From assembly GCA_045654565.1 (NCBI GenBank), contig JAZONP010000127.1, positions 1 to 35,851 on the forward strand: 35,851 bases of DNA. The letters run 5' to 3'. Positions 13,919 to 21,852 of this stretch are shown piece by piece. Source of the DNA: UBA1189 sp045654565 (GTDB taxonomy: Bacteria; Bacteroidota; Bacteroidia; Bacteroidales; Bacteroidaceae). A program made the translations under genes and the position numbers. The notes under the pieces were generated by a model. It ran no database searches, was not told the origin of the DNA, and saw nothing but the letters and a program-made list of their open reading frames with translations. Positions within the stretch are counted from its first letter, which is position 1. The number at the start of each line of letters is the position of its first letter.

Positions 13919-15540
13919 AACGATTGATGTCTCTTTCTTTGGCCCTTGTGGCAGCTATGCTTTCGTGGGCCGTAACGGTTCCTTCTGATTTTCGTATTGT
14001 GTGTAAGGATGGCTCAGTCGCTTACTTCTGTGGCGCGGGTACAGAACTTACGTTCAACGAAGATGGTACCATATTATATATACAGACGGAAGGGCAAGAT
14101 GCAGTAGTCAGCTATGCCGTTGATGGCATTGAGGCTGTTGAATTTGCGCAATTAGGAAAGACCTACGAAACCTACGATTATGCAGGTGCTCATATTGATG
14201 TCGCTTTCTCATCTGCTGACGATACTTCATTTTCCGAGGTTAAGGAGAATGTGATCACCGATGAGAATCACGATGATTATGGCGATTTTATCGAGAACTA
14301 TGCTCCCAAGAATACGGTTGTCATTACCTATAAAGAGGGGAAGGCCTCTTATACGGGAAAGCCTTCCGGTGTGAACGTCATTGTAAATGGTAACCATGTG
14401 AAGGTGACTTCTGCCAAGAAGGATATCGCATTTACTTTGAAGGGTACAACGACAAACGGCTCATTCAAGCTCTACTCAGACAAGAAGGCCCAAGTCACCC
14501 TCGATGGCGTCAGCATAACCAATCCTACAGGTTCGGCCATCAATATTCAGTCGGGAAAGACGATGATGATAAAGCTTGCAGATGGCACTATAAACAATTT
14601 GGAAGACGGCAAATCCTATACTCTGGAGGGTACGGAACAGCAGAAGGGTACCTTCTTCAGTGAGGGGCAGCTCGTATTCTCCGGTAAGGGCACGCTTAAC
14701 GTGAAGAGCAACTACGGGCATGGCATCGTGAGCGATGACTATGTGCGTATGCGTGGAGGTAACATTACAATCAATTCCGTTCGAGATGGAATCAGTACCA
14801 GCGATCGCTTTATTATGTATGGTGGTGTCGTGAATATCACGGCTCAGCAAGATGGTATTGACGTCGATGAAGGTTATATTGAGATTGGCGCTGGCCAACT
14901 CATCGTCAATGCAGGCGACGAGGGTATCACCGCTTCGTATGAAGGAGACGAAGACACTGGTATCGTCGATTCGCTCATCACACCTTATGTAGATATCAAG
15001 GGTGGACTCATCAAGGTTGTTACTACGGACGACAAAGGACATGGTGTACGTGCCATGTCAACATTCTCCATGTCGGGCGGCATCGTGCAGGTTACGACCA
15101 AGGGAGACGGCTCTAAAGCATTAATGAGCGAGGGGGATATGTCGCTCACGGGTGGCAAGGTGACTGCTTTTACTGAGGGTGATGCGCTTTATGAAACTGA
15201 TGTGGATGATTTGTCCTCTTCGGCTGGAATCCGTAGCAAGGGAAAACTATCGATTTCGAACATGACTATGGGCGTCAAGTGTACTGGAACAGGTAGCAAG
15301 GGCATCAATAATGTAGGCAATATTGTAATGAAAGATAGCCGCGTTGTCGTAGTGTCATCGGGCGCTACCCACAAGAGTAATGGCCTCGACTCACGCTCGC
15401 GTGGCGTCACCTCAGATGGTGGCTTGACCATTGACGGTGGCTCTCTTCAAATTAGGGCATATGAGGAACCGCTCTATTTGAGTGGAGCATGTACCTTCCT
15501 CAATGAAGCTGTGTATAGTGGATTTCAAGTAGGAAAATAG
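13915..15540 (+). CDS. Cthe_2159-type carbohydrate-binding right-handed beta-helix protein
   Basis: 541 residues with a signal peptide (MKRLMSLSLALVAAMLSWA). A short N-terminal module (FRIVCKDGSVAYFCGAGTEL ... GIEAVEF) precedes a long repetitive region (about 110-530) of beta-helix turns. Recurrent Gly-Ile/Val turn motifs include GHGIVSDD, DGISTSD, DGIDVDEG, EGITASYEGDED, GHGVRAMS, GSKALMSEGD, AGIRSKG and GSKGINNVG. This is the pattern of the Cthe_2159 (DUF4353) family, whose founding member binds acidic polysaccharide and Ca2+. Acidic loops are plentiful here too. Genes of this family often accompany VTC/DUF4956 genes, and CotH kinase-like genes that often join them are absent. It is probably exported to the surface; its ligand is unknown. 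Confidence 0.88.
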   Translation: MKRLMSLSLALVAAMLSWAVTVPSDFRIVCKDGSVAYFCGAGTELTFNEDGTILYIQTEGQDAVVSYAVDGIEAVEFAQLGKTYETYDYAGAHIDVAFSSADDTSFSEVKENVITDENHDDYGDFIENYAPKNTVVITYKEGKASYTGKPSGVNVIVNGNHVKVTSAKKDIAFTLKGTTTNGSFKLYSDKKAQVTLDGVSITNPTGSAINIQSGKTMMIKLADGTINNLEDGKSYTLEGTEQQKGTFFSEGQLVFSGKGTLNVKSNYGHGIVSDDYVRMRGGNITINSVRDGISTSDRFIMYGGVVNITAQQDGIDVDEGYIEIGAGQLIVNAGDEGITASYEGDEDTGIVDSLITPYVDIKGGLIKVVTTDDKGHGVRAMSTFSMSGGIVQVTTKGDGSKALMSEGDMSLTGGKVTAFTEGDALYETDVDDLSSSAGIRSKGKLSISNMTMGVKCTGTGSKGINNVGNIVMKDSRVVVVSSGATHKSNGLDSRSRGVTSDGGLTIDGGSLQIRAYEEPLYLSGACTFLNEAVYSGFQVGK

Positions 15541-15542
15541 GT

Positions 15543-15570
15543 CACCATTTGTATGTCATCCTACATGGTG
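15543..15570. terminator. Weak hairpin between convergent genes
   Basis: CACCA..TGTA pairs with TACATGGTG around an 8-nt loop between the beta-helix gene and msrA. There is no clear T-run, so termination is uncertain. Confidence 0.35.
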
Positions 15571-15572
15571 TG

Positions 15573-16058
15573 TCAGAACTTTTTCGTTCGGATGTGGCAG
15601 TAGGGTTCTTCACCGGTCTTGTTGTAATATTCTTGGTGGTACTCTTCGCCATGCCAGAAGTGTTGAACTGGGCGTAGTGCGGTGTTTACCTCGTGGCCTT
15701 TGCTGCGTAGAAGTTCTATTGTCGCTTTAGCCACGCGAAACTGCTCTTCATTGAGATAGAATATCTGACTACGGTATTGTGGCCCTATGTCTGGACCTAT
15801 GCCATCGGTTTGTGCGGGGTCGTGAATCTCGAAGAATAAGCGGCACAGCGCCTCATAGGTCACCATCTCGGCATTATATTCTACCCACACCGCTTCCACG
15901 TGGTGAGTGCGGTGAGCTTTGACTTCGGCATATGTAGGGTTCTCTTCGGGACCACCGATGTAACCCACTGATGTGTTCAGTACACCTGGCATGCGTTGTA
16001 GTTGATACTGAACGCCCCAGAAACACCCTGCTGCAAAGATAGCTTCTTCCTTTTTCAT
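15573..16058 (-). CDS. msrA: Peptide-methionine (S)-S-oxide reductase
   Basis: 161 residues. It reduces the S-epimer of methionine sulfoxide in proteins. The catalytic cysteine is C12 in AAGCFWGVQ. Other family segments are GYIGG, HHVEAVWVEYN, FFEIHDPAQTDGIGPDIGPQYRS and HFWHGEEYHQEYY. The protein is a stand-alone MsrA without the fused MsrB domain. There are no C-terminal resolving cysteines in the usual positions beyond C31-like sites, so the regeneration route is not obvious. It begins 17 bp after topB and is probably cotranscribed with it. Confidence 0.96.
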   Translation of the reverse strand: MKKEEAIFAAGCFWGVQYQLQRMPGVLNTSVGYIGGPEENPTYAEVKAHRTHHVEAVWVEYNAEMVTYEALCRLFFEIHDPAQTDGIGPDIGPQYRSQIFYLNEEQFRVAKATIELLRSKGHEVNTALRPVQHFWHGEEYHQEYYNKTGEEPYCHIRTKKF

Positions 16059-16075
16059 AGGTTAATATAATTGGA

Positions 16076-17992
16076 TTATATTCGTCGCGGAGTATTGTCG
16101 GCCATCACCTGGTGCACAATCTCTGCGACCATCTGTTTCAACTCCTCGATAAACTGCTTGGCGTCATAGCGGCGTGCCTCAATTTCGCGCAGGCGTTTCT
16201 CCCAGATTCCTGTAAGTTCGGCACTCTTGAGTAGCTCTTCGCGGATGAGTCCGATGAGTTCGACACCCATGGGGGTAGGTACGAGGTTCTTTTTGGCCAG
16301 CACTACATAGTTTCGTTTGTAAAGCGTCTTGATAATCTCGGCACGTGTGGCGGGGCGGCCTATGCCGTTCTCCTTCATGGCCTCGCGCAGTTCCTCGTCG
16401 TCGACCAGTTTGCCTGCTGTCTCCATGGCGCGGATGAGCGTACCCTCGGTATAGGGCTTGGGGGGCTGTGTCCATTTTTCTATCAACTCGGGTAGATGCG
16501 GACCACTCTCGCCCTTGACGAAGGTGGGCATGCTTGCGTTGTCCGAGTTTTCCGACTCTGAAGCTCCTGTATTATCTGTCGTCTCCTTGTCTGTCACCAC
16601 GCGCCATCCTGGTTCCAATATCTCTTTGCTTGAAGTGCGGAAGAGTATACCCTCCGTCTCGCCCAGCACGGTGGTAGTGCTGGTCTTACATTCGGGGTGG
16701 AAGACGGCGATGAAGCGGCGTACAATCAAGTCGTACACCTTGCGTTCGTTGTCGGTCAGCGCTTGAGGCACCACGCCTGTGGGGATGATGGCATGGTGGT
16801 CGGTCACCTTCTTGTTGTCGAATACCTTCTTCGACTTCAGCAAGGGTCGTCCATGCAGCGGGGTGATATATTGTTGGTAGTCACTCAGGCCCATGAGTAT
16901 CTGCGGACATTTGGAATACACATCGTCGCTTAGGTACTTGGTGTCTACACGGGGATAGGTGGTTACCTTCTTCTCGTAGAGCGACTGTACTATCTGAAGG
17001 GTCACGTCTACGGGGATGCCAAAGCGTTTATTGCACTCCGTCTGTAGCGATCCCAAGTCGAAGAGTGCTGGTGGCAATTCCTTGCCCTCCTTCTTGGTCA
17101 CCGAGGTGATGGTAAAGGGAGCTTCTTTGATGCGCTCTACGATGGCACGTCCCTGCTCCTCGCTGGCTATGGGTTCGATGCCTATGTTGGCTGCCTCGGC
17201 TTTACGCCATGCCTCACTCGTGTCGAAGGGTTTTCCTTTCTTTTCCGCAGCTTCTTTTTGCTTTTCAATTTCGGCCATGAGGTCCTCTTCGCTGCGCTTT
17301 TGGATGACGTTGAATGTTGTGTCGCGATATGTCGTCTTCAATACCCAGTACTGTTGGGGCTCGAAGTTCTCTATCTCCTGTTGACGTTTCACGATGAGGG
17401 CCAGCGTGGGGGTTTGTACTCGGCCAATGGAGAGCACCTGGCGGTTCTGACCATATTTCAAGGTATAGAGTCGTGTAGCATTCATGCCCAGCACCCAGTC
17501 GCCGATGGCGCGACACAAGCCTGCCTCGTAGAGCGACTGCTTGTCTGATGCATCGAGCAACTTGGCAAAGCCCTCGTGGATAGCCTCTTCGGTCAGAGAT
17601 GAAACCCACAGACGTTTCACGGGACACTTGGCCTCTGCCTTCTGCATCACCCAACGCTGGATAAGCTCTCCTTCTTGGCCAGCATCGCCGCAGTTGATAA
17701 TCATGTCGGCACTCTGCATCAAATTCTTGATAATGTTGAACTGCTTCTCGATACCCTGGTTGTCGATAAGCTTGATGCCGAAGCGGGGCGGTATCATAGG
17801 TAGGCTGCCCAGCGACCAATTCTTCCACTGCGAGGTGTAGTCGTGTGGTTCCTTGAGAGTACACAGATGACCGAAGGTCCAGGTCACTTGATACCCGTTA
17901 CCCTCCAGATAGCCCTCGTGGCGTGTCTTGGCGCCTAGAACGTCGGCTATCTCTTTTGCTACACTCGGTTTCTCCGCTATGCAAACTATCAT
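16076..17992 (-). CDS. topB: DNA topoisomerase III (type IA)
   Basis: 638 residues. The N-terminal Toprim domain opens with MIVCIAEKPSVAKEIADVLG. The metal motif reads CGDAGQEGEL (101-110), i.e. D103-x-G-x-E rather than the DxDxE seen in E. coli TopA; DAGxEGE is a known TopB variant. The catalytic tyrosine is Y346 in VTTYPRVDTKYL. GRPATRAEIIKTLYKRNYV marks domain I/III near the C-terminus. The protein ends shortly after the core without zinc-finger repeats. It relaxes and decatenates single-stranded DNA crossovers. Upstream is a 582-bp gene-free region with a hairpin 28 bp before the start; msrA follows. Confidence 0.95.
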   Translation of the reverse strand: MIVCIAEKPSVAKEIADVLGAKTRHEGYLEGNGYQVTWTFGHLCTLKEPHDYTSQWKNWSLGSLPMIPPRFGIKLIDNQGIEKQFNIIKNLMQSADMIINCGDAGQEGELIQRWVMQKAEAKCPVKRLWVSSLTEEAIHEGFAKLLDASDKQSLYEAGLCRAIGDWVLGMNATRLYTLKYGQNRQVLSIGRVQTPTLALIVKRQQEIENFEPQQYWVLKTTYRDTTFNVIQKRSEEDLMAEIEKQKEAAEKKGKPFDTSEAWRKAEAANIGIEPIASEEQGRAIVERIKEAPFTITSVTKKEGKELPPALFDLGSLQTECNKRFGIPVDVTLQIVQSLYEKKVTTYPRVDTKYLSDDVYSKCPQILMGLSDYQQYITPLHGRPLLKSKKVFDNKKVTDHHAIIPTGVVPQALTDNERKVYDLIVRRFIAVFHPECKTSTTTVLGETEGILFRTSSKEILEPGWRVVTDKETTDNTGASESENSDNASMPTFVKGESGPHLPELIEKWTQPPKPYTEGTLIRAMETAGKLVDDEELREAMKENGIGRPATRAEIIKTLYKRNYVVLAKKNLVPTPMGVELIGLIREELLKSAELTGIWEKRLREIEARRYDAKQFIEELKQMVAEIVHQVMADNTPRRI

Positions 17993-18574
17993 TGGGCTTG
18001 TGTCTTGTTTTGTGTTTTAGAGTGCCATCCGTATGGCACTAATCGTTGCTCGTCATTTCGCCACGCGAAGTTACTGCTTTTAATCAAGAATAGAAAATTA
18101 ATTATTACTCTCCGTTCTCATTGGTTGTCCGTGCTGCTCTTCGTGCTTGATAGAATTGGAAAGGTTTTTTACGTAGGAACTTATGTTGTGGCTTATGTCG
18201 GGTTTGATGCTTAACTTGTTGTCAATCACGTCGTATACGTAACTTCTAGTAGGTCCTTGAATTTGACTTTGTTTTTTTTTGTCCTATCGTTTCTATGGTT
18301 CGTGCTTGTGCTTGTAAATGTCGTTAACTGTCAGAAGGTGCGATATATATAACGATGGTTCCCCTCGCTAATTACCGTGCTACGCCTCACTAACTACCGC
18401 GCTACTCCTCGCTAACTATCGCGCCACTCCTCACTAACTATTGAGCTATACTTCGCTAACTAGCATGGAGTGATACATTCGTTGCCGCGCTATTAGTAGT
18501 ATATATGTACACGTAAGGCGCTCTTCTAACGAAGATGTTTTTATAGGTCTCCTTAATGCTTGACTTGTTTGGGG
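17993..18574. other. 582-bp gene-free region upstream of topB
   Basis: No credible gene is present: the short frames here lack coding character. It contains a perfect 8-bp-arm hairpin (AGTGCCAT/ATGGCACT, 18021-18040) in the presumed topB leader and a weak TAACTTCG box on the minus strand (18066-18073). T-rich DNA fills 18100-18330, and a 22-bp tandem repeat lies at 18363-18472. The rest shows nothing recognisable. Confidence 0.7.
18363..18472. repeat. Tandem repeat, five degenerate 22-bp units
   Basis: Units begin at 18363, 18385, 18407, 18429 and 18451, exactly 22 bp apart. Each starts CYTCRCTAA and continues with TTAC/CTA-type text; the core is CCTCRCTAACTAYCGCGCTA with substitutions. The first four units are clear and the fifth decays after 13 bp. 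There are no spacers, so this is not a CRISPR array. Confidence 0.85.
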
Positions 18575-18949
18575 TTAACCCAATCTAGCCATGAACTTCT
18601 CTCGATCGACGATGAAGCGTGTATGTTCGCCTTCGCCGATGAGGCCCTCCTCGTCGGAGGCCGATATGGTAAACTGCAGTTTGCGACCCTCTGCCTTGGT
18701 GAGCGTGGCAGTGGCGGTGATGGTGCGACCGTGAGCGGTGGGCTTGAGATGCGAAGCGGCGATGTGTCCGCCTACAGTGGTCTGACTCTCTTCTAAGTGG
18801 GGCGCCACGCATCGCATCGCGGCCTCTTCCATCAGGGCTATCATGGAGGGGGTGGAGAGTACGCGCAGGTCACCGCTACCCACATGGGCGGCTAGGTGAT
18901 GCTCTTCGACGGTGCGGGAGCAGGTGTAGGTGAGTTCGGGGTGTAGCAT
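18575..18949 (-). CDS. FlK-like hotdog thioesterase
   Basis: 124 residues with the hotdog fold pattern: STPSMIALMEEAAMRC forms the central helix, then TVGGHIAASHLKPTAHGRTI and a C-terminal HTRFIVDREKF. The putative triad T33, E41, H67 has the same spacing (8 and 26 residues) as Thr42, Glu50 and His76 of fluoroacetyl-CoA thioesterase FlK. The protein presumably hydrolyses a small acyl-CoA. Physiological fluoroacetate resistance is not implied, since many anaerobes carry such proteins without known substrate. It has its own promoter (19006-19013) and a leader containing AACACTAAACACTAAACT, read on the minus strand. Confidence 0.85.
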   Translation of the reverse strand: MLHPELTYTCSRTVEEHHLAAHVGSGDLRVLSTPSMIALMEEAAMRCVAPHLEESQTTVGGHIAASHLKPTAHGRTITATATLTKAEGRKLQFTISASDEEGLIGEGEHTRFIVDREKFMARLG

Positions 18950-18953
18950 TTGA

Positions 18954-18971
18954 AGTTTAGTGTTTAGTGTT
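18954..18971. repeat. 18-nt word shared with 27749-27766
   Basis: AGTTTAGTGTTTAGTGTT is identical at both places; each copy lies in the leader or junction just upstream of a minus-strand gene. Confidence 0.7.
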
Positions 18972-19005
18972 GGGATTTGTAGTCGTCATTGCTAACGGCT
19001 CACCA

Positions 19006-19013
19006 CAAAGGTA
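19006..19013 (-). promoter_or_regulatory. Promoter -7 box of the thioesterase gene
   Basis: Minus-strand TACCTTTG, 56 bp before the ATG at 18949. Confidence 0.6.
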
Positions 19014-19066
19014 GGCTGATTTTGGCGAATATCGAAATAAACCTTGCTTTTTTATGTTGTTAGTTT

Positions 19067-19074
19067 TACCTTTG
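19067..19074 (+). promoter_or_regulatory. Promoter -7 box of the AI-2E permease gene
   Basis: TACCTTTG with a TTG 20 bp upstream (19044-19046); 20 bp before the ATG at 19095. Confidence 0.6.
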
Positions 19075-19094
19075 CGAAGATATAAGATTTGTAT

Positions 19095-20204
19095 ATGAAT
19101 AAGGAGATTACTTTTGACCGTTTTATACGTGGGCTTATAGCCATAGCTGCGTGTGTGGTGGTTTATCTGTTGATTGATCGTCTGAGTGGGGCGTTGCTCC
19201 CGTTTCTCATTGCTTGGCTATTCTGCTATTTGGTGTATCCGATAGTGAAGTTCTTTCAATATAGATTAAAACTTAAACATCGCTTGCTCTCTGTCGGTGT
19301 GGTGCTGCTGCTCTTTGCTGCGCTCATTGTGGGCATTTGCTTTCTAGTGATACCGCCCGTAGTGCAGGAGTTTGCCGTGCTTAAGGAGTTTGTGGTCAAC
19401 TATGTTACCTCAGTAGGAACTAATACTACCATCCCCGAAGTGGTGAATGAGTTTGTACATAAGCATGTCGATATGGCAGCGGTGGAGAGTTTCTTCTCGG
19501 CAGAACGCATCGGTTTGCTCGTGCAAGATTCTTTACCCAAGATATGGAGTGTGGTGTCTCAGTCATTTAGTATGGTGTGGGGCTTGGTTGCTGTTTTTAT
19601 GTTTATGGTCTATGTGCTCTTTATTCTCAAGGATTACGAGTTGCTAGAGCGTGGATGGGTAAGCCTTATCCCCGAGAAGTATCGAGAGCGTGTGGTGCGC
19701 CTTACTGAGGATGTGGAAGAGAGCATGAGCAATTACTTCCGTGGACAATCACTCGTGGCATTGTGTGTGGGTATATTGTTCAGTATTGGTTTTGTTATTA
19801 TCGACTTTCCCTTGGCTATCGGTTTTGGCCTATTTGTGGGCTTACTCAATATTGTACCCTATCTGCAAACTGTGGCGTTGGTTCCTACCGTATTCTTGGC
19901 ATTGGTCAAGGCTGCTAATACGGGGGAGAATTTCTGGTGGATACTTGTGGCTGCTGGCATTGTGTTTCTCGTAGTGCAGGTGATACAAGAGACTATCCTT
20001 ATACCTCGTATCATGAATAAGGTGACGGGGCTTAACCCTGCAGTCATTCTGCTTTCGCTCTCTATCTGGGGAAGTTTGCTCGGATTGGTGGGGATGATTA
20101 TTGCACTTCCTGCCACCTCGTTGTTGCTCTCATACTATCGACGTTTCTTGCGCAAGCAGGAATTGGAAGAAAAGGGAGTGCCTGCAGATAATTCCCAGGT
20201 GTAG
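19095..20204 (+). CDS. AI-2E family transporter (PerM-like membrane protein)
   Basis: 369 residues from ATG 19095; a TTG two codons upstream is less likely. Seven or eight hydrophobic segments are visible. Two lie at the N-terminus around LIAIAACVVVYLLIDRLSG and LPFLIAWLFCYLVYP, and a pair around residues 70-90. The C-terminal half (from FRGQSLVALCVGILF) carries the family signatures LLNIVPYLQTVALVP and GLNPAVILLSLSIWGSLLG. The soluble loop between contains VEESMSNYFRGQ. Members include TqsA, PerM and Na+/H+ antiporters; the actual substrate cannot be told from sequence. It stands alone, divergent from the thioesterase gene. Confidence 0.93.
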   Translation: MNKEITFDRFIRGLIAIAACVVVYLLIDRLSGALLPFLIAWLFCYLVYPIVKFFQYRLKLKHRLLSVGVVLLLFAALIVGICFLVIPPVVQEFAVLKEFVVNYVTSVGTNTTIPEVVNEFVHKHVDMAAVESFFSAERIGLLVQDSLPKIWSVVSQSFSMVWGLVAVFMFMVYVLFILKDYELLERGWVSLIPEKYRERVVRLTEDVEESMSNYFRGQSLVALCVGILFSIGFVIIDFPLAIGFGLFVGLLNIVPYLQTVALVPTVFLALVKAANTGENFWWILVAAGIVFLVVQVIQETILIPRIMNKVTGLNPAVILLSLSIWGSLLGLVGMIIALPATSLLLSYYRRFLRKQELEEKGVPADNSQV

Positions 20205-20301
20205 TCGCCATAAAAATACCTGTGTCCTATGTGAGATTACTGAAAAACGAAGAAAAACGTAAAAAGGACTCAAAAAAGTTTGCAGTCTTGCAAAAAATAT
20301 C

Positions 20302-20309
20302 TACCTTTG
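20302..20309 (+). promoter_or_regulatory. Promoter of tRNA-Lys
   Basis: TACCTTTG preceded by TTTG at 20279-20282 with 19-bp spacing, a textbook Bacteroidetes promoter. It is 25 bp before the tRNA. Confidence 0.75.
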
Positions 20310-20334
20310 CACTCGCTTAACGGCACAAGAGGTC

Positions 20335-20407
20335 GATTCGCTAGCTCAGCAGGTAGAGCACATCCCTTTTAAGGATGGGGTCTTGGGTTCGAGCCCCAAG
20401 CGAATCA
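20335..20407 (+). tRNA. tRNA-Lys (anticodon TTT)
   Basis: A 73-nt cloverleaf. Acceptor arms are GATTCGC/GCGAATC, D-arm GCTC/GAGC, anticodon stem CATCC/GGATG with loop CTTTTAA (anticodon TTT), and T-arm TTGGG-TTCGAGC-CCCAA. The discriminator is A. CCA is not encoded and must be added. Confidence 0.97.
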
Positions 20408-20411
20408 CAGG

Positions 20412-20442
20412 AAGAGAGAACTTTGGAGTTCTCTCTTTTTTT
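20412..20442 (+). terminator. Terminator of tRNA-Lys
   Basis: AAGAGAGAACT pairs with AGTTCTCTCTT around a 4-nt loop and runs into a T-tract. Confidence 0.85.
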
Positions 20443-20481
20443 GTATAGGTATATGCGTGTGTGATACGAGAATGGTTAAAA

Positions 20482-20511
20482 ATAAAAGGAAGGCTAGAGC
20501 CTTCCTTTTAT
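20482..20511 (-). terminator. Terminator of dnaN
   Basis: A 14-bp perfect stem (ATAAAAGGAAGGCT / AGCCTTCCTTTTAT) with a 2-nt centre, followed on the minus strand by T-rich sequence. Confidence 0.8.
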
Positions 20512-20528
20512 GGGTACTTAAATAGTGA

Positions 20529-21653
20529 TCAGTCGTTAAGCATCATAGGCATTAAGAGCATAAGGAGCTCTTCTGCTTCGTTCTGTTCGGCTGGTACAAG
20601 AACACCGGCGCGTGAGGGGTCAGAAACCTCGATGACTACGTCTTGTCCATTGATGTTCGAAAGAATATCCATGAGGAATGTGGCCTTGAAACCAATGCTC
20701 ATGGGGTTGCCTTCGTAAGAGCAAGCGAGTTTCTCCTCTGCAGAGGTGGAGAAGTCTACGTCTTGAGCAGAGATGAGCAATTCGTTGTTGCCCATGCGGA
20801 GCTTGATGAGGCTGCTGCTCTGTGAAGAGAATACCGATACGCGACGCAAGGCGCTGAGCATAGCAGTGCGGTCTATGGTTACCTTAAAGGGATTGTTCTG
20901 TGGGATTACTGAGTTGTAGTTGGGATAGCGGCCCTCAATGAGGCGACATATCATGCGGTGTGTGGGCATCTCAAAAGTGGCGTTGCGATCATCGAATGAA
21001 ATTCTAATTTCGCCAGCTTCTTTGGCCAAAAGGTTCTTGAGGAGTACTGCGGGCTTCTTGGGAAGGATAAAAGCGGCCTTCTCTTCTCCTTTTACATTGT
21101 AGAGCTTGTAGCGCACGAGTTTGTGGCCATCTGATGCTACGAGGGTTACATAGTCTGTGAAAATGTCGAAATAGATACCATTCATCACTGGACGCAACTC
21201 GTCATCAGCAGTGGCAAACACGGTGCGGTTGATTCCGCCGAGCAGTGTGTCGGTCTCGATGGTAAAGGTTACGCTATTCTCGCCCATGAGTGCGGCCATG
21301 GGATACTCGTCTGCAGACTGTCCCATCATGGCATACTTACCGTTCATGTATTGAATAGATACCTCCATCGTCTGTGTGTTGATGTCGAAGGTGATGGGCT
21401 GCTCGGGGAGCTCTTTGATAGCGTCAAGGAGGGTTTTTGAGGGAATGGCAAACTGGAAGTTACCTTCGCTCTCCACAATTTCCATCGTGGTGTCAAGGGT
21501 AGTCTCGTTGTCAGAAGCAGTAATAGATAACTTGTTGTCCTCTATGTTGAACAAGAAACAGTCGAGAATGGGCAATGTGCTCTTTGAGTTGATGACACGG
21601 CTGATGCCTTGCAAATGACTATAAAGTGCTGCGCTGGATACGACAAATTTCAT
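20529..21653 (-). CDS. dnaN: DNA polymerase III beta sliding clamp
   Basis: 374 residues, normal for DnaN. It has the three-domain clamp pattern, starting MKFVVSSAALYSHLQGISRVINSKSTLPILDCFLF. Family text includes FAIPSKTLLDAIKELP, GINRTVFATADDELRPVMNGIYFDI, RLIEGRYPNY and the C-terminal LMLLMPMMLND that forms part of the client-binding pocket. It encircles DNA and tethers polymerase and repair enzymes. It is not next to dnaA here. It is divergent from a DUF3127 protein with an SSB-like tail. The promoter box is at 21704-21711 and a strong terminator precedes the tRNA. Confidence 0.97.
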   Translation of the reverse strand: MKFVVSSAALYSHLQGISRVINSKSTLPILDCFLFNIEDNKLSITASDNETTLDTTMEIVESEGNFQFAIPSKTLLDAIKELPEQPITFDINTQTMEVSIQYMNGKYAMMGQSADEYPMAALMGENSVTFTIETDTLLGGINRTVFATADDELRPVMNGIYFDIFTDYVTLVASDGHKLVRYKLYNVKGEEKAAFILPKKPAVLLKNLLAKEAGEIRISFDDRNATFEMPTHRMICRLIEGRYPNYNSVIPQNNPFKVTIDRTAMLSALRRVSVFSSQSSSLIKLRMGNNELLISAQDVDFSTSAEEKLACSYEGNPMSIGFKATFLMDILSNINGQDVVIEVSDPSRAGVLVPAEQNEAEELLMLLMPMMLND

Positions 21654-21703
21654 AGTAAGTATGTTTTTATTGTTAATATTCTATGTAGTTTTTTATATTC
21701 GTA

Positions 21704-21711
21704 CAAAAGTA
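21704..21711 (-). promoter_or_regulatory. Promoter of dnaN
   Basis: Minus-strand TACTTTTG with TTTG at 21735-21732, spacing 20 bp; the leader is about 50 nt. Confidence 0.65.
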
Positions 21712-21852
21712 GCACAAACTACTCTGCTTGCCAAAAAAAAAGGCAGAAAAATTAGTATCATTTATAATAAAGGTGTATCTTCGCGCTCCGATTTGGCGTT
21801 TGACGATTTGTGTAGAAGACAAAATAGAAACAACAATAAAACAACAACGTTT

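Noticed and set aside
14476..15042. 188-codon frame antisense to the beta-helix gene
   Set aside because: It mirrors the repetitive Gly/Asp codons of the true gene; no promoter or family match.
18005..18214. 69-codon plus-strand ORF in the topB upstream region
   Set aside because: It lies over a hairpin and T-rich DNA, has no promoter box, and its composition is not coding-like.
18363..18472. Short regular repeats as a CRISPR array
   Set aside because: Units are 22 bp, directly adjacent, degenerate and without spacers, and no cas genes are present.
20205..20334. Possible additional tRNA or small RNA before tRNA-Lys
   Set aside because: Only A-rich DNA and the tRNA promoter are visible; no second cloverleaf follows.
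21661..21852. N-terminal extension of the DUF3127 protein
   Set aside because: It covers the dnaN promoter and its own leader; the conserved domain begins at MELTGK.
20205..21852. Replication origin near dnaN
   Set aside because: No dnaA, no DnaA-box cluster and no AT-rich unwinding region were seen; a tRNA with a strong terminator occupies one side.
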